A DNA stretch of 64,000 nucleotides. Origin: Solea solea (lineage: Eukaryota; Chordata; Actinopteri; Pleuronectiformes; Soleidae). The position numbers and the translations under genes are program-made. Where the stretch lies: positions 11,467,094 through 11,531,093 of the forward strand of contig NC_081143.1 in NCBI RefSeq assembly GCF_958295425.1, in the 5' to 3' direction. Shown in pieces: positions 62,279 to 64,000 of this stretch. The notes below the pieces were generated by a model, which did not search any database, was not told the DNA's origin, and saw nothing but the letters and a program-made list of their open reading frames with translations. Position 1 is the stretch's first letter; each line of letters starts with the position of its first letter.

Positions 62279-63105
62279 CATGTCCCTGTGAGCTAAAAAC
62301 GCTAATTTTCTCGGTGGACTTTAGTGCGGGAGAGTGAGTCGATGACAAAGTGACACAAACGTTAGCTCCTGGTCAGGTATGGGAGGAATAAAACATTGAA
62401 AATTGTCTTAAGATACTGATAGACTTGAGCAGGTGAACACTTCATTAGGTGTTTTTTGGTAATTGACGAACATGAGACCACTGGCAGTTTCCACAGAGAG
62501 GGAGCCTGTGTGGCTCAGGGTGGATATCCGTTCCCGAGGCTCGTACAGCGCAGTCAAAAACTCTGTTTGACAAGAACCAGTTATACAAAGAGAGTTATAA
62601 AAGGCTGTGGTGGATGATAACGTGTTGGATGATTCATATTTTTCCATTCTTGATGTTATTTCACAGTTCCAGGTGACACGCTGATAACTGACAGAACCAT
62701 TACCCACTTATTGCCTGAAGGAGGCGGGTGGGCTAATGGTCTGTGCTAATGGTCAAGTGACGGACACCTGACACCTTTTCAAGTGGGGACATTTTTCTTT
62801 CTTTTTTTCTTCTTATAAATGGCATTTTCTTCTTATAATGGTTTTAGAAAATTGGTGTGAAAGACAATTTACCTGAAATGAAGGGATGGAGGGAGGGAGA
62901 GTCATGGCAGGACAATTTCCACGGCGTCACCAGAATGTAACCTATGATCATTTTAATGTGGCACTTTTACATGAAAAGAAAAACGTGTCTCTCTTTATAA
63001 TCGTACAAATGTAGTGCAGTACACCGATTATTAAGATACACACACTAAAAGAGTGCACCTTTATGAGAGACAAGTTTGTACCAGTTAGACCAAGTACATT
63101 TCTGT

Positions 63106-63260
63106 ACCGGGGCGACGGTGACTCAATGAAAGAGCGAAGTTTGTGGGTTCAATTCCTAGTCTGCATGTCACTGTGTCCCTGGGGAAGACACATACAGTAG
63201 GTATAGTATATGAATGTGTGAGTGAATGGCAAAACTGTGGTCATCAAAGAATACACACAT
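63106..63260 (+). mobile_element. tRNA-headed SINE
   Basis: The head GGCGACGGTGACTCAATGAA is a degraded A-box; TTGTGGGTTCAATTCCTAG is a good B-box. The body CACTGTGTCCCTGGGGAAGA and TGAATGTGTGAGTGAATGGC match the family. Confidence 0.7.
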
Positions 63261-64000
63261 ATCTTCACAATAGTATGTTATTGGTATATGTTTTTTTTTT
63301 TTTAAATAGTTGTCTATACAATGTCTTTTGACCATTTACTTGCATGAACAATGAACTAATCCATGTGCGAAAATTGCAAACATAAACATAACATGTGCAT
63401 CTTCATCCTTTTTATTTAATTTACTTTGTCCCCTCTCTGATAATTCAAAGGACCAGAAACGTGGTCGTCTTGTGCCGCTATTTTGAATGTGCAGACCAGT
63501 GCTTGAAGTGGGCAGAAACCGTCCATTACGCAGTACCGGCAATTTTTCTATTTTGGGCACTGGCACTTTTATTTGCATACCAGCACTTCTCACAAGATGC
63601 TGGTACTCTGTTTAGGTTATCTGTACAATTTATTATTATGGCCCAGAATAATCATTTCCCAGGGTGCACCGTGTGACGTTCACCTGTTCTAGTGTTTGTG
63701 TCTGGTGTGGTGTAGAGCTTTTATTTTATGTCCACTTATTCCGTCTGTGTGTTTAAATCCTTGTTGGACGTGAATATACATACTAAATAAAATAAATAGA
63801 TATTGTGAACATCACTAACATATTATGGAATCTTTTATAATTTAATGTGTTAACCTACTTTCTATCTCTCCCGGCTCTCTTCCACCTGTCCCCTACTCCC
63901 ACTTCAGATTACGATATCATCTGCAAACAAAATACTCCACAGAGACTCTATCTGACCTCATCTGTCAACTAGTCCATCACCAGGTTGACGATGAATAAAC

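Larger units (their letters stand above)
52301..64000 (-). other. Part of the SORCS intron upstream of the 52233-52300 exon (probably intron 1)
   Basis: The acceptor of this intron (CTCTACAG) ends at 52301; its donor lies beyond 64000. I found no candidate for the large first coding exon (signal peptide, furin site, propeller start). The segment contains CA and TCTA microsatellites, a SINE at 55549-55682, a LINE ORF2 fragment with a nested SINE (58270-59340), a 22-base G tract, LINE-type 3' tails near 62065 and a SINE near the right edge. I see nothing recognisable at about 52400-54700 or 59400-61800. Confidence 0.75.

Noticed and set aside
1..64000. Bacterial-type systems (CRISPR arrays, operons, toxin-antitoxin, phage genes)
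   Set aside because: Nothing of the kind is present. There are no compact gene runs and no spaced direct repeats of CRISPR type, and the split exons with GT-AG introns show that this is a vertebrate genome.

Overview
This is a stretch of vertebrate nuclear DNA, almost certainly from a teleost fish. It is AT-rich by eye, has no long open frames, and is packed with fish-type interspersed repeats: tRNA-headed SINEs, LINE fragments ending in TCTTA/TCTAA repeats, hAT-like and TTAA-flanked MITEs, and many microsatellites. The only host gene I can support lies on the minus strand. Three short exons with good splice sites (52233-52300, 17862-17961 and 8758-8916) join in frame into 109 codons. They match the start of the VPS10P beta-propeller of a SorCS-type sorting receptor, closer to SORCS1/SORCS3 than to SORCS2.

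Layout, in transcription order (right to left): 64000-52301 is part of the upstream intron, probably intron 1, which is very long in this family. The exon at 52233-52300 follows, then a 34.3 kb intron (52232-17962), the exon at 17862-17961, an 8.9 kb intron (17861-8917), the exon at 8758-8916, and at least 8.7 kb of the next intron down to base 1. The large first coding exon (signal peptide, propeptide) and all later exons (rest of the propeller, 10CC region, PKD domain, transmembrane helix, tail) lie outside the window.

The rest of the window is repeats. The clearest items are three same-orientation copies of a 570-604 bp MITE flanked by TTAA, a 726 bp hAT-type MITE with a perfect 8 bp target duplication, and a roughly 0.9 kb MITE with terminal inverted repeats. 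There are also two decayed LINE ORF2 fragments, each interrupted by a younger repeat, about ten tRNA-SINE copies, a 187 bp tandem duplication, a short interstitial telomere-like tract, and a CpG-rich block with two competing hairpins.

I found no new multi-gene system. The observations most worth checking are the promoter-like cluster of ETS, CRE and CCAAT motifs kept in all three TTAA MITE copies, the bistable hairpin in the CpG-rich block, and which SORCS paralogue this is.
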